From Effrenium voratum (taxonomy: Eukaryota > Sar > Dinophyceae > Suessiales > Symbiodiniaceae), in NCBI GenBank assembly GCA_963377175.1, contig CAUJNA010003024.1:556001-620000 (forward strand): DNA of 64,000 nt. The letters are read 5' to 3'. The notes below the pieces were generated by a model. That model did not search any database, had not been told where the DNA came from, and worked only from the letters and a program-made list of their open reading frames with translations. Position 1 is the stretch's first letter. Each line of letters begins with the position of its first letter. Shown piece after piece: positions 62,930 through 64,000 of this stretch. The position numbers and the translations under genes were made by a program.

Positions 62930-63409
62930 TTTTCTCCATGAAAGTTGGTGGTGAACTGAGGGAGGGCCTATAGAAAGCCCAGGGACATGTGTGAAGTAGG
63001 GGGATCCAACCAACATGTTGTTTTGTTGTCTTTAACCCCCCCAAAAGGATACCAGAAACAAACGAGGAAAACAAAAGCAAGGCCTTATTGCTTGCTTGGA
63101 TAAGCCTGGAAAACCCAAAGGCCATTTCAGGTCGATTCACTTTGGGCATGTGAGTCCAGGCCCCAGAAAGGCTTATGCCCCTTGTTCGCCCAGGGTATGT
63201 GAAAGTAGGGGGATTCAACCAAAATGTGCTTTTGTTCTTTCAAACAGCCCGATAAATGATACCCCCTAAGGGTCATGAGCCCTCCAATGCGTACAATGCA
63301 CAGCCCCGGACCCTCCAATGGAGAACCCCGACCAATTCCTCAGGGGCCAAATGGAAAACAACCAGTTAGCGCCCAAAAGCAATCCCGAGGCCCTTGGGCC
63401 ATAGAACAA
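62930..63409. other. Host-type DNA, nothing supported
   Basis: Contains a partly repeated GGGGGATCCAACCAACATGTT/GGGGGATTCAACCAAAATGTG pair (63000 and 63212). No exon recognised. Confidence 0.3.
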
Positions 63410-63540
63410 GGCTGTGGGTATCTGTGGGTCAAAAATCGGGTAACCCCAAAATGGCTTGCCCTGGCAACAATTCAGACCTCTGACTACAACCTGCGGTCCA
63501 AAATTTGTTGGTTTTCAAGTTTGATCCATACCCACAGGTC
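63410..63540 (+). repeat. Family H foldback element copy 4
   Basis: GCTGTGGGTATCTGTGGGTC ... GATCCATACCCACAGGTCAG; core GGTAACCCCAAAATGG. Confidence 0.6.
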
Positions 63541-63639
63541 AGAATTGAGCTTTCCTGCTTTGGTGTCCTTGTCGGGTTTTTGAGGCCCCCCTTGTGGCTT
63601 GGGGCCCTCGGCGCTCGGCTCGGCGCTCGGCTCGGATTC

Positions 63640-63738
63640 CTTCCAGGCCGCTCCGGCGCGAGCTGCGCCACCAAGCCGTCGATGTGCTCCAGCACCTCGC
63701 GGGCTTCGTGGCGTTCGGCGCGCGCGTCGTGTGACGTC
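63640..63738 (-). CDS. Candidate exon, product unknown
   Basis: Acceptor TTTTTGAAG at 63739 and following. The frame reads TSHDARAERHEAREVLEHID then GLVAQLAPERPGR. An amphipathic helix is likely (REVLEHIDGLVAQLA). The 3' boundary is unclear; no GT is near, so a GA or GC donor, as used in dinoflagellates, would be required. Confidence 0.35.
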
Positions 63739-64000
63739 CTTCAAAAAGCCGAGTCTACATGGGGGGAGGGGTGGGGGGGCTGAACAAAAAAAGGCAAAGG
63801 AAACAAAGAACGAAACCTTCAAACATGTGCACTTTGATTTAGGACAGGAATGGCAACCAAACAAGTGTGCTGGGATTGTGGGGTACTTTGAAGTCAAGCA
63901 AACCGATTGTCTCTAGTCAGCTTCCATAAGATTTGGAGGCAGAGTACCTTCAGAAAAGAGGGTGCACAACCACAAACACCAACCACCCGTTTGCGTGCGT

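Noticed and set aside
61864..63016. Gly/Trp/Asp-rich 349-codon minus frame
   Set aside because: Minisatellite read-through; only the terminal 134 bp look like an exon.

Overview
The window looks eukaryotic and mosaic. About 7.9 kb at the left is a compact, very AT-rich block of small intron-free genes of the kind found in polinton-like viruses and virophages. The remaining 56 kb is gene-poor, repeat-laden nuclear DNA that looks like an alga, most likely a dinoflagellate. Reasons for that host guess: short GC-rich exon-like islands, non-uniform donor sites, introns made of simple repeats, many small foldback elements, and copia-like retroelement pieces. I call it from pattern and memory of families, not from a database search.

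Layout. 1-7931: viral-type block. Four to five leftward genes (139-3259) and about ten rightward genes (3307-7931) diverge from an AT palindrome at 3260-3306. Recognisable products are a capsid-associated or penton-like protein, a class-3-lipase-like hydrolase, an orphan DNA cytosine-5 methyltransferase and two zinc-finger proteins. Hallmark genes (major capsid, packaging ATPase, polymerase, integrase) are not in the window and would have to lie to the left. Six genes share an ATCTAAWTA motif 18-25 nt before the start codon (a seventh has a weaker TCTA), and many genes end at perfect AT palindromes. Both traits recall virophages and their giant-virus hosts.

7932-27750: host-type DNA with at least ten families of short non-autonomous repeats, some nested, and scattered candidate exons on both strands. 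27750-37400: an AT-rich island with a central GC-richer core (29.0-29.65 kb), a 3 x 209-bp tandem array, G/C skew that flips at the core, GAGTGT-type satellites, and a decayed copia-like retrotransposon on the minus strand (about 31.7-36.1 kb). 37400-64000: host-type DNA again. It holds a split gene for a prolyl-4-hydroxylase-type 2-oxoglutarate/iron oxygenase (minus strand, 53.67-57.02 kb), a second minus-strand split gene (58.0-62.9 kb) whose introns are almost pure micro- and minisatellite, a 1.4-kb GATGAT/GATGCT array and a G-rich minisatellite.

No tRNA, rRNA or CRISPR was recognised. Most long open frames in the repeat tracts are artefacts of sequence that lacks stop codons.
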